From assembly GCA_036346395.1 (NCBI GenBank), contig CM070604.1, positions 36,421,662-36,485,661 on the forward strand: a DNA stretch of 64,000 bases. The letters run 5' to 3'. The notes under the pieces are model-generated. The model was not told where the DNA came from. It worked only from the letters and a program-made list of their open reading frames with translations, and did not search any database. A program made the translations under genes and the position numbers. Positions 10,382 through 21,550 of this stretch are shown here, in pieces. This stretch comes from Hsuehochloa calcarea. Taxonomy: Eukaryota > Streptophyta > Magnoliopsida > Poales > Poaceae. Every line of letters begins with the position of its first letter. The first letter of the stretch is position 1.

Positions 10382-13300
10382 TTACTCTGAAGGGGGAGTG
10401 CCTAGCTGCATTTCCTCCGCCACCTTTTTGCCAACCAATTGCATTTCCTCAATCAGACGATTTGCCTCTGATTCAGAGCAATCGAACTCGGCTTCAATTG
10501 GTTGCACATTAAGGCGGGGGTCTTGAGCTTTAAGTTTCGCCAAAGCGTAACTTACTCCGGCTTCGACTGCCTCCCTTATTGATTCAGCTTGATTAGCCTT
10601 CAGAGTGGTCACCATTTCTTGCAAGTTTCCGACTTGTTCCCCAATGGTACTTATGTGAGCAGCTATAGTATCTTCTCGAGAAGTTTTTCCCTCAGAATGT
10701 AGCTCACTAAGCACATTGTTCAGGAGTGTGATGTTGCCTTGAAGACTAGTCTTCATCGACTCCATCTCCTGTTGGGTACAAGTCGAAGCCTCGCGAAGTT
10801 TCTTGTTTTCGACCACTTGTTCTGAAAAGAATAATACCGGTCAAACAAAAATAAACTTCTAGAGGAAGATAACACAAAGATAATTGTAGGTAAAAGCATC
10901 TCTTACCTACAAGTTGAGAATCCAGTTTCTTGACCTCTTCTTGATGGGAAGCAACGGTTTCAGCATGCTTTTTCTCCCATGCTCTGATGTCCTCTGCATT
11001 CATCTTAGCAATGCGGACGGACTCATTGTAGATCAAGGTCTTCTCTTGGATTTCAGCCTCGAGGCTTCTCAACTCAGCAGTAATTTCTGAACAAGAAATT
11101 AGCATAAGAAAAGGAAAAGTGCTCGAAAAGGGCAACAGGTAAAGATTTGCTTACCTGTCACTCGAGTTTTCAGGCCCTCGAGTTCCTGATCCTTATTCTT
11201 GGTAATGCGGGAAAACTCCTGAATGACCAAAGCTTTGTCTCCAACTTCGGTCCGGAGCTTCCTCATCTCATCTTCTTTTTCTGAAAAAGAAATGAGAGAT
11301 GGGTAAAGGTCAAATTCAAAAGCAGTCTTAAGTTCAGCACTTACTGTTTATTTTTTCCTGCAATCTTTTAGATGCAGAGATGGCTTCTCGGAGTCTATCC
11401 GAGAGGACTAATACTTCGTTCCTTAGCTTTCTCGACTCCTCTTTTTCATAGTCGTGTGAGTCAGCTAAGGTCTTCGTGTCACTGTTTAACCTACAAAGAA
11501 CAGAAACGAAGATAAACATCAGCCGATTAGTTGTAAGTACTTCTACAACCACCGACCTAGTCGTAAGTTTTTCTACGACTACGATATGGTTGTAAGTCTT
11601 TCTACGACCACTATCTGGTCGTAAGTAGTCGTAAGCTTTTTACGACTAGTATTTTGTCATGAGTTTTTTCCATGACTATTCTCTTAAAACACTATACGAG
11701 TAGTTAAGTCGAAAACAACTATGAATAATAGTGACTTACCATCTCTCTGCCTCTGCACAGAGTATTTCTTTCTCCTGTCTTAGCTCTAAAAGTTGTCGAT
11801 GGTACTCACCGACAACAGCAATTTGCTCCAGAGCTTTCTGCAAAAAGAAAACAGTGAGAAGAGAAGGAAAGCCACATATATAAGTATTTTGAAGATACTT
11901 ACATTCATAGTCGTCCTAGCAAAGATCGAATATACAAGGTCCGGGTTCTGCAGCTTATCTATCCTCGCGACTTTGTCCCACCACACCTTCTCGAGGCGCT
12001 CATTATCGAAGGTATTCTCCCTGTTGGGAATATCTTTGGGATGGGGGACTCGGTCACGAGATCTGTAAGCAGAAGACCCTACGACGGAGGCAGGCCCAAA
12101 GAAGTCACCACAGAAGTTGAAATTTTCTTCTTCTAGTTCTGTAACTTCTCTTTGGGTAGGGGAAGGAACGCCTCCTACGATTTCCTTCCCAGAACGGTGC
12201 ACAAGCTGGTCACCACCTTGACGGAGAGGTTTCCACACTGCCTCGTTGTTTCTACGACCTCGAGAGTCGTGCGCCACCTCAACAAGAATACCGCTATTTC
12301 AAGGGTCGTAGCTACAACTTCAGCAGATGTAGGAATCACTCTGGGAGTCTCGACTGCATCGGCCACCTGGGCCAAGGGTGATTCTTCGACCACCTCCATT
12401 GATACCTCTCCAGTAACTGAAGGGGTGGCAATGGGCTTCTCAACGGAAGCATTCCCGGGGGCTGAAGGAGTCGGACTAAAATAAAGAAAAGCAAATCAGG
12501 TTGTGAAAAGAAAAAGGTAAATGTTGTTCTTACACTTTAGTACATTTCACATACCTCTGCACCCTGGTCTTAACCAGGAATTTTGGAGCAATCCTCCCAA
12601 CGGAGGACCTCTTCTTCTCCACGACCACGTCTGGTCGAGGTTCAACAATTGGCCCAGCTACGACCACGTCTGGTCGTAGAGTTTGGACAGGAACCAGGGC
12701 TCTGGTTTCCTGATTCTCTGGATGGCCGAGATCAGTCTCGACCATTCCAAGAGCAAAGACGCCCTCACCGCAGTTGTCTTTGCAAAGATCGCCCTTCATA
12801 AAAGACATAAAATCTTTCCAGTTCTCCTTTTCCAGTTGCTTAACAAAACTAGGAGTGGCAGCAACTGCGAAAGATTCCTTGTCATAATAGAAGGGTACCT
12901 TAGCCTTGCGAGGTTTGCGCTTAAGAGATTCAGCTGCTTCAACCTCCTCGGCTTCGATAGCTGCAGCCTCGGCTTCAGATATAGCTATAGCTGCCGCAGG
13001 CTTTGTAGAGGGTCTGGTCGAAAGACCAGAGCTCGAGCTTGCTCCTCCCTTGTCGGCAGATTTTACAAGTCGACGTCTCTTAGAGGGAGGAGCCGAGCCT
13101 TTGTCTTTCGACAACCCAGCGCCAATAGTCATCAGTACGACTTCTTCGTCGTCCTGACGATTTTCCATGCCTACTTTCTGTAAAGCAAAACAGAAAAAGA
13201 AGAATCACTAATCAGTCGTAAGTTTTTCTACGACCAGTGCCAAGTCGTAAGTTTTTCTACGACTCTTTCTTGATCGTAAGATATTCTACGATCACCATTA

Positions 13301-14268
13301 GTCGTAAGTATCTTCTATGACTATAAAGTCCTAAAAAAAGAATCAACTTTTTGATTACCTTTAGGCGCTCTATCCTTTCATCTGCGGACAAAACCGCAAT
13401 GATTTGAGGAACCGCCACTCGGAGTGGCGGAGACTTCTCACAGATGAGTCTGACTCTAGAGTCAACCTCACTGCTGTGAAAGATCCGTAAACAGATAAGA
13501 ATATTAGACAATGTTGAGAAGGACCAAACCGAGAGCTAAGTTGACAGTTACTTACCCTCGTCGTAGTCTCTGGTTGGGTCTCCTCTCCCCGAGTATCTCC
13601 ACATAAGAGATGCTCGTTTCTTCAGAGGACTAATTCGACGTGTGATGAAATCCTTCACCACATGCCATCCGGTCAGCCCTTCTTCCTTCAAGTCCTTAAT
13701 GGCTTGAATATAAGGGCTAATCCGGCTGATATCTTCAGGAGTTGAATCCATGAAGATTTCTTTTCTAAGACCTTTCCCGCGAAAGAAAGGTCGTCTTCAG
13801 AGGTGACCTTCCAAAGAAAAGCACCTCTTCCTCCACCGCCACGAAGACCGGGTGAAACTCAATATACTCCTTCGACTTCGAGTCGTGGAGCTTGAGATCA
13901 TGACTTCCGGCGATTCGGTTTGTCGAGCCATCCCATAATAATATTGGAACAGCTCGAGATCCGCCTAATCCCAGTGTACGCTCATACAGATACGAACACA
14001 CTCAACATGGTAATGGAATTGGGACCTAAGTTCACGGTTCCACCCCAAAGTGTTCGAGTACCACCGAAGAAAGGGGTGAGCAGCAATCGAAGGCGCACTC
14101 TCACAATACGCTTGAAAGATGGGGATTTGCCCATTTTCCCCGATGGCGATCTTTGCCGAGGCGGAATCCACTTTACCGAGCCTTCTCGGAATCTTCCGAC
14201 ATCGACCAAGATTTTGATCTTAGCGCATCCATCTCCGATTCTTCCCATTCGTAAACTCTCTTGGCCAT
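10382..14268 (-). CDS. Antisense spliced gene of G1 (coiled-coil protein, Tat-lineage aORF type)
   Basis: Minus-strand gene between pol and the 3' LTR. Predicted exons: 14268-13556 (two or three frame breaks), about 13473-13359, 13177-12555, 12475-11903 (one likely frameshift near 12250), 11837-11740, 11490-11345, 11280-11155, 11086-10907 and 10821-10382. Almost every junction has a clear donor (GTAAGT, GTAAGC, GTATGT) and a pyrimidine-AG acceptor. Exon 1 holds a GENGQIPIFQAYC block and later GLTGWHVVKDFITRRISPL, which resemble the transposase_28-type proteins encoded antisense in grass gypsy elements. The 13177 exon is Ala/Glu-rich with a basic SKRRRL block. The last five exons are heptad-rich coiled coil. 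Function is unknown. The leader upstream of 14268 and several introns carry GTCGTA hairpins. The exon model is inference from splice consensus. Confidence 0.6.
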
Positions 14269-14513
14269 TTCGCTCGTAAGCAAGAAGTTTTTGATTGGGT
14301 TAGCGTGAGAAGATGAAACCTAGTCGAGGACTGAGAAAGCAAGAGCTCAAGAACAAATGGAGTGATTTGAGGAAAAGGTAAAACCCAAGTCTACCTCTGG
14401 TAAGTTTTTATAATCAAGACGATCTCCGCCGCTTGAAACCGCCTCGCCTATAGGTCTGTGGAGTTGGTTGTACCGCCGAACCGCTTCATCGGACAAGTCT
14501 GAGAGAGCCGGTT

Positions 14514-14952
14514 GCAATTCCCCAGATGGTCCGTTCGAGAAAAATTAGGTGCGTATTGTCACCCCCAAGCGAAATTACTTTCTTGACCAAGTCTTTCTGG
14601 TCGAAGGAAGTATCAATTGGAAGAGTTTTTTCTCCGATTCCCCTACTACGACCACCAGACGGTCGTAGGGGTTTTTACGACTTTTTGATAGTCGTAAGCA
14701 ATCTTCACGATTGCAATCGCTTCGGGAACCGTCTCATCAACAGATTTGTGGAAATCGTTTGCAATTCCCCAGACGGTCTGTTCAGGAAAGTTAGGTTCGT
14801 TTTGTCACCTCCAAGCAAAATTACTTTCTTGACCAAATCTTTCTGGTCGAAGGAAGTATCAATCGGAAGGGTTTTTTCTCCGATCGCCCTACTACGACCA
14901 CTACACAGTCGTAGGGGTTTTTATGACTTTTTGATAGTCGTAAGCAACCTTC
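14514..14952. repeat. 247-bp tandem duplication upstream of the antisense gene
   Basis: Copies start gcaattcccc at 14514 and 14761. Both hold a tctttctggtcgaagg phrase, a tctccgat phrase and a ctacgaccac...gtcgtagggg hairpin. The second copy runs out near 14952. The block lies 5' of the minus-strand gene, where its promoter or leader would be. A plus-strand ORF across it merely mirrors the duplication. Confidence 0.8.
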
Positions 14953-15088
14953 CTGACCAAGTAAATTCCTGGTCAAAGTAGCACTCAAATGTCGAAGAGT
15001 TTTTCCTTCGACTATGGTTCTACGACATTTTCATAGTCGTAAGTCAATTTACGAATCCTTCACCAAGTAAGTTACTTTCACTTGAAGC

Positions 15089-15100
15089 TGGGGGGCTAGA
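15089..15100 (+). other. G1 polypurine tract
   Basis: CTGGGGGGCTAGA or thereabouts directly precedes the 3' LTR and is the expected plus-strand primer. A near copy occurs inside the element at 10111-10125. Confidence 0.75.
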
Positions 15101-15936
15101 TGACGAGGATCTAATAATCCTCGTTTTATCTTTTATCTATAATTCTTATTATGGGTAAATATGATGTCACATAGTCTCCAGAAGTACCCCTTATTTTTAT
15201 AAGGGAGAGGCCTACCAAGTGATTGTAAGATCCTCTACAATCACCCCCGTAGTCGTAAGTCTTACTACGACTATGTCATGGTCGTAAGTCTTTCTACGAC
15301 TACTACCTGGTCCTAAGTCTTTCTACGATCATTATATGGTCGTAAGTCCTTCTACGACCACTGCATAGTCGTAAGACCTTCTACGACTACTACCTGGTCG
15401 TAAGTCCTCCTACGACCAGGTAAACCACGACCACCTTATAATCAAACCTACAGGCAAGTGGGTCCAATTGATTAAGGAATCCGAACGGTCTACACGCACT
15501 ATTATTCCGCATAGTAATAGTACTTAAATACCCCATTACCTCTGAATGATAACTGCCAGACGGCGTGGAGAAGCCAATGCGCTGGTAATTACTGTCATCA
15601 TGCGCCCATTACTGGCTCAATTAAGGCGCCTCTTCCGCAGGACAAAACGGCTACTCCTTCACGACTATATAAGGGCATCAATCAGGGAGACGAGGGGGGA
15701 GACAGCAAAATAGAGCGAGTCAAGGAGAAACACAAGTACTATTCTCTGTAATAGTCTTAGCTTCTTACTTGATCATCAAGAATACCATACACACACAGGA
15801 TTAGGGTTATTATTCTCTCCGGAGAAGACCTGAACCTGTCTAAACATCCCGTGTCAACCACTCTGTGTGATTTCACCTCTAGGAGACCCCCCGAATCAAA
15901 TAATCTTTACGTAAGATCGGTTCTAATACACCGACA
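15101..15936 (+). mobile_element. G1 3' LTR
   Basis: Starts TGACGAGG and ends CCGACA, followed by the ATAGG duplication. It keeps all seven hairpins; one (near 15310) has changes in its 5' arm that weaken pairing. The TATA box is intact. Confidence 0.93.
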
Positions 15937-16609
15937 ATAGGCATCCATGATGGGTCTCGAACTTGAGGCCCATTACGAACTCGAGGCCTACAAGAATTCA
16001 GATCACCATCTAAATCAAATCCCAGCCCTTTAAGTGTGCGACCCTATAGGTTCATGTGTAATCGGTTGTAACTCGAAAAGTTTTTCTGACTACTAGTGGT
16101 TAGCGGTACCTAGCAGCACATAACGATTCCCAAACACACATAGAATATATCGGACGAATCTTAATGCAATATGATCTACGACCAGGTCCATATCACTAAC
16201 GACCAGCTCGTATCTCTATACGACCAGTTCATATTTGGTCTTGATCAATTCGTAACTCCTTACGACCAGGTTCCGACCACTTAGTGACCATGTTCGACCA
16301 GCCTACGACCAGCTCGTATCTCTATACGACTAGCCTGTATCTAATCGAACCGAAAGACCTTCTCGTGTATACTCCCTTTGCCTCACGATGTCTGGTTGAA
16401 CTCCAGGTGAGATTTTGTATCATCCATGGATTGCTCAATACTTTCTCGATCAAGTGTCAATAACTTCATGTGGTCGACACTTCGACCACTAGTGGCATGG
16501 CCATGCACTTTCTTTATCCGACCACAACGAGGGGCCCAGAGACATCTCTCCTATTATGTTAGGAGGGGCAAATCCCATATCTGACCAGTCACATCCCTCA
16601 GTATATTTC
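15937..16609 (-). mobile_element. C2 copia 3' LTR, middle segment
   Basis: Minus-strand LTR sequence upstream of the TATA box, bounded by the insertions of G1 (left) and S1 (right). It contains several TACGACCAG and CGACCAGCTCG phrases (16170-16340), a motif resembling those of G1 although it lies outside G1. No coding sequence. Confidence 0.65.
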
Positions 16610-18834
16610 TGTAACACCCTGTCTATTCGGAAGACAGGATGCCACCTAACAGACCAATAAACTAATCAACTCCTAAGATTATTATCGCATTCAAAGATAA
16701 AGAAACGAATAATCCAGATAACAATCTAGAGTTTACTATCAGTTCATCAATATATTAAAACAAGAATTAACCATAGAGAGAAAGATGAACATCCAAGTGA
16801 CATTTATTACAATTCATCACATTATAATTAAACCGAATAAACGTAAATAGAATCTTAATAAATGTATGAGTTATTCATGTGTGTGGAACGTGCTGGACTA
16901 CTCCCTCCCGCTAGCAACAAGATTACCGGAATCCACCTAAACAAATAAAAACAAGGGTGAGTCGAAACTCAGCAAGCACAATGATTATATCACAAGAGTT
17001 TTAAATCAGAAGAATATGCCAAGTAATAACAATTGCATCCATGAGTTTGTGAAAGTATGGTATGAATGTATGCATTGAAGGAGAATGGACCTCTCACGTG
17101 ATTATACCGGTATAACAAGTGACACACCCGTCGGTGTTCACTAAAGCCCGCCCTTAACCAAGAGCGGGGACCCAAGTCCGTATGAAGAACGTTTCATACG
17201 GAATGTCCAAAACTGCCTACTTTGGAATGGTAGGTCTTACATGCCCATATTGGAATTAATGGGACTTAGTCAAGCTTCCACTCCCGTGGATGGCAAAGAA
17301 AGCATGCGTGCATGGAATGGAATGCATAACATGACTTCATCTCAGTTTATCATAGAAGATGATATTGAAATCTACCACATCATACTCAAGTCACAAGATC
17401 ATTCATAAGGTAATGACTTTAACATGCAAACATTGAAATCACACAAATTAACATTGCACTTGCCTTTAGTGCTGTGACGTACTGGGAAGCAACGAAGGTG
17501 TCCTCCTACTCACCGTCTCACCGCCTACACAAGCATTACCACAGAATAAGGATAATAGAATATGGCATAGCTACACGTGTTCTACGATACTCTCTAATCA
17601 ACCCACACGCCTAAAGGTTCAATTTGACCTCTACACTAAAAATCCAGATTACCTATCTTCTGGCAGTCGTACAAGAAAATTCACCATTAATTGTATGTAA
17701 CTCTAAAAGACATGAAACCAGTGCTCACTGATTCCTAACTGACCAGGCTACAAAACATTAGTTGGCGGAATCCCCTGATTCGGCCAAAACAGAGGGCTAA
17801 TTATCAGCTAAACACCACCCATGTACGTCTGTCCAGAATACAGATCAGTAATAAAGAAAACGGCGTAACTTTTAGACTACTGATCCAATGAGAATGATCC
17901 TTATCAACTTGGAAAGATAATGTCGAGAGCTACAATAACTTAGTTGGGTGAAGGTTCTGATTCGGCCCCTAATTTGAACAAAACCGAGGGACAAACCTAC
18001 TGACCCCAGTTTTCAGGCAGACAGAACAGACCGCAATCAAAAATTCATAACTCCCAAACTACAGATCGGATTTTCCTGATCTCGGTGCCAAAAGAAAGTT
18101 AACGTTCCCAGGAATAAAACTCTAGAATACGTCAACCTGAGATTCTGCCTCTGCAGTAGCGCAAAAGGCCGCACAACAAACAGATCTGTTCTGGAAAATC
18201 TGGAATAGCAGTCTGTCTCAACTCTAATGACCAAATCCTCAACTAAAACCGATCAAACAATGAATCGAGGTGCTCGTTACCCTTGAAGACCAGTAGGACG
18301 ACGATGATCCGCTGCACACGGGCCTTCCTCCTTTCCCCTCTCTTCCCTCTCTTAGGGCCGGCCATCGGGAGACGACGAACGGCCGTCGACGTCGGCGGGG
18401 AACGGAGATGTCGGAGGGGATCTTGAGGAGGAGCGGCGGGGATCACCGGAGATGGCACCACCACTGCGAGGAGGCACCAAGGAGCAGCAAGGGAGCCGGC
18501 TTTGGGGAGGGGAGGAGGCGGCCAAAGGGGGAGGGAGGAGGAAAGTGGCGGCTAGGGTTTGGGGGTGGGCGCCCCCTTTTGGTCGGCCTACATGGGCCGC
18601 CCCCCTCTCTTGGGCCACAGGTCGTGGATCTGCGGCCCAGGTTGATGAAAAATAACATTTACCCCCCCCCCCCGCTGATTGGAAAAATCCGACGAAAGCT
18701 GTTTCTTTTACTCCCTCCGACTTCTTTCTTTTTACCGATTCGGTTCCGGAAAGTTTTAAATCTCGTTTTCAAATAATATTCCCAGACATTCGAAACGATA
18801 CAACCTAGCTGGATTTATGAGGTATTACAATTTC
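16605..18834 (-). mobile_element. Solo LTR S1 (gypsy-type) with target duplication
   Basis: The LTR proper is 16610-18829, beginning TGTAACACC and ending TATTACA, flanked by ATTTC on both sides (16605-16609 and 18830-18834). There is no internal region, so it is the product of recombination between two LTRs of one element. Orientation is inferred as minus: the GC-rich block (18290-18660) lies near the 18829 end, as it does near the start of the G2 LTR. It sits in the C2 3' LTR. ORFs in the GC-rich block are low-complexity and not credible genes. Confidence 0.85.
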
Positions 18835-19329
18835 ATAGCATACCTGAAAGCTATATTTATAACTACCCAGTTACGAGTAGTGTTTGGCAACCCCTAAGAG
18901 TGCTACTACATATGTAGGAATCATGCTGATCTCAGGTCTAAGGATTATACATCATCATTGCTTGAGACCAACTAATCATACATAGAATCATAACAATCTC
19001 AACAGTGTCTCAAGGTGGGTCTTTTCCAACACCATGTTCTCTAACATGTGTCCATATTATTGGTTTGATATCTCTATATCCATGACTTGTGAAACATAGT
19101 CATCAACCAATACATATGCTAGTCTATTCATATGTCTTCTCATATGTTTCCGACCATGGAACGTTTAAGAATTATCATTGCAGAAATATAGAGTTTCACA
19201 ATCAAGTCACATACTTGATAATAAATATTATTGATATTATTCTATGAACAAGATAACATATTATCCAATGTTATGAACATATTAAAATATAATCATATTT
19301 ATGATTACCTCTAGGACATATTTCCAACA
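18835..19329 (-). mobile_element. C2 copia 3' LTR, proximal (U3) segment
   Basis: On the minus strand it begins TGTTGGAAATATGTCCTAG at 19329, the hallmark start of BARE-1/RIRE1-like copia LTRs, directly after the polypurine tract GCAAGTGGGAGAC (19330-19342). The LTR continues past the S1 insertion at 16609. Confidence 0.82.
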
Positions 19330-19342
19330 GTCTCCCACTTGC

Positions 19343-20278
19343 ACTAGAGTCAATCATTTAGGTATCTAATACCGATAGCCCTTGTGTGCGCCTCATGCTT
19401 TGGTTGTGTGAGAGGCTTTGTCAACGAATCAGCAACATTTAAATCTGTATGAACTTTGCATATCTTAACATCTCCTCTATCCACCAACTCGCTAATAAGA
19501 TGGTAACGCCTGAGTATATGCTTGGACTTCTGATGGGATCTAGGCTCCTTAGCCTGCACAATGGCTTCATTATTGTCACAATAGAGATCCATTGGGCTCG
19601 AGGCACTCGGAACTACACCCGACTCAGCAATGAAATTCCTTATCAAAACACCTTCTTTCGCAGCTTCAGAAGCTGCAATGTACTCGGCCTCTGTTGTAGA
19701 ATCAACAACCGTCTCTTGCTTGAAACTTTTCCAGCTCACCGCTTCTCCATTCAAAATGAATACAAAACCAGATTACGAATGATAATCATCTTTGTCGGTT
19801 TAGAAGCTTGCATCGGTGTTACCATTTACAACGAGCTCTTCATCACCACCATAAACTAGGAACGCATCCTTAATCCTTCTCAAGTACTTAAGAATATTTT
19901 TCACAGCTGTCCAGTGACCTTCGCCGGATCAGCTTGGTATTTGCTTGTAACACTTAGAGCATATGATACATTTGGTCGAGTACATATCATGGCATACATG
20001 ATAGATCCAATAGCCGAAGCATATGAAATACCATTCATACAGTCTCGCTCATCAATTGTCGAAAGACACTAACTCTTGCTAAGACTTATGTCATGTGACA
20101 TAGGTAAGAACTCTTTCTTAGCATTCTGCATGTTGAACCGAATCAACACCTTGTCAATATAAGTAATTTGGCTTAATCCAATTACCCTTCTTGATCGATC
20201 TATCTCTATAGATCTTTATACCTAAGCTATATGCTGCCTCTCCTAGGTCCTTCATAGAAAAACTATTTGTTGATTGTG
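19343..20278 (-). pseudogene. C2 copia RT C-terminus and RNase H
   Basis: Minus strand, reading right to left. A DLGEAAYSLGIKIYRDRS block (near 20200-20260) closes the reverse transcriptase, a broken connection follows, and then an open 134-codon RNase H segment (19754-19350). The RNase H has STTEAEYIAASEA, a DNNEA block, the SKHI block and a VADSLTKPL ending. Frame breaks occur between about 20150 and 19760. The right end is fused to CACTA transposase at about 20278 instead of to the rest of RT, which lies at 36821. The RT block here is repeated at 36821-36896, so the two halves overlap. Confidence 0.8.
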
Positions 20279-21550
20279 CGGCTAGAATAAAAGGATCTCC
20301 TTTGTACCAGTAACTTGCAGTGTTGATTCTTTTGAAATATCCATCATCTTTCAATCTTGTCTTCTTGCCATCAAGATCAAACCAGCCACAACGAAATAAA
20401 ACAACTGTTCGACGGACGTCTTGGCTTGAGTCATACTGCAACTCGATAATGTCTTGCAGACAACCATAAAAATCAATATGCTCACCATTATGTGTACCCT
20501 AACCATGACTCCACTGTTCTGAGTCTTTCTATTTTTTTCACGGTCAATCGTGTGATATCGAACACCATCAACAATACATGCTGAATATAATCTCACTCGC
20601 ATATCTGGTTGGCATGCCAATGAATATAGGTCATCACTGACCTCTACTCCTTCCAAATAACGCAATCTTACCATCTGAACAACAGAAAGGTCAGCATGAT
20701 TATAACCTATACACCTGATCAGAGTTCCATCCAAAATTGCAAAGAAAACTCACATGCTTCTTACAACATGTGGCAAATTCATGCTCTAGCCTTTTTTTCC
20801 ACATCATGACTACCTTCTTTCTCTAACTCTTGTCTACAAAACCTGCATAGTGGCTTCAGAAATTACAGATAAATAGTATATATATTATATCTGAAACAAA
20901 CGTCAAAAGTGTTAGAAGGGATCACATACTCCATAAATGGATGAACCTCAGGACAATTGTTGAGCACACACCAAACCATCTTGTCATAACAACCTTCAAG
21001 ATATGTCATCCTCGAGGCTCCAATTAAATGAACACCATGCTGAAAAACAGAGAGGTCACCTTCTTTTAAGTCAACACGCTCTCTATTCCTACCCTCTTGA
21101 TTGAATCGTGTCTCCACATCATTCAAGTACCTTGAGCAAAAAGTTAAACACTCATTAGCAACACATGCTTCTGCAATGGATCCTTCAGGTCTAGTCCTAT
21201 TCCTCACAAAACGCTTCAGTGTACATAGCCTTCTTTCCACTGGGTACATCTAGCCATATTGCACTGGGCCTCTTAGGATTGCTTCATCAGGTAAATGAAC
21301 AGCCAAGTGCACCATAACATCAAAGAAAGCCGGCGGAAAAATTTTCTCAAGCTTACACAAAATGATTGGGATTTGAACTTTCAATTTATGCAGAACATCT
21401 AGCTTTAGAGTTTTGCAACATAACTGCTGAAAGAAATTTCCCAGTTCAGCAACTACTTCATATATTTCCTTACTCATGATTCCTCATAGGGCAGCAGGTA
21501 AAATTCTTTGTAGAAGAATATGACAATCATGAGTTTTTAATAACTCATGA
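20279..21550 (-). pseudogene. CACTA (En/Spm) TNP2-type transposase, C-terminal half
   Basis: Minus strand from 21550: a KTHDCHILLQRILPAAL block, an in-frame stop, then MSKEIYEVVAELGNFFQ, a VHLPDEAILRGPVQYG block with a stop just after it, and a VRNRTRPEGSIAEACVANE block. These are the DUF4218-type region of TNP2 transposases. After a noncoding gap, 20734-20279 encodes the DUF4216-type end (RKTQNSGV, then VVLFRCGWFDLDGKK and WYKGDPFILA) with one frameshift near 20490. Transposases of this class cut and paste elements with CACTA ends. The left terminus of the transposon is absent. The N-terminal half is at 34350. Confidence 0.82.

Larger units (their letters stand above)
2346..15941 (+). mobile_element. 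Complete gypsy element G1 (Tat-lineage-like) with target duplication
   Basis: A full LTR retrotransposon: duplication ATAGG (2346-2350), 5' LTR (2351-3183), primer-binding site, gag, degraded pol, antisense gene, polypurine tract (15089-15100), 3' LTR (15101-15936), duplication ATAGG (15937-15941). The gag/protease style and the antisense spliced gene between pol and the 3' LTR resemble the Tat lineage (RIRE2, Grande); that lineage call is from family knowledge, not a tree. By hand count the LTRs differ by about 15 substitutions and three single-base indels over 833 bp. The element is therefore young, yet its pol cannot encode a working enzyme set. It probably moved with proteins from a relative. 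Confidence 0.9.

Noticed and set aside
14526..14981. 151-codon plus-strand ORF with internal repeat
   Set aside because: It only mirrors the 247-bp DNA duplication and lies opposite the antisense gene leader.
18243..18776. Several overlapping ORFs in GC-rich DNA on both strands
   Set aside because: Low-complexity Pro/Arg/Gly translations in the GC-rich part of solo LTR S1; composition artefact.
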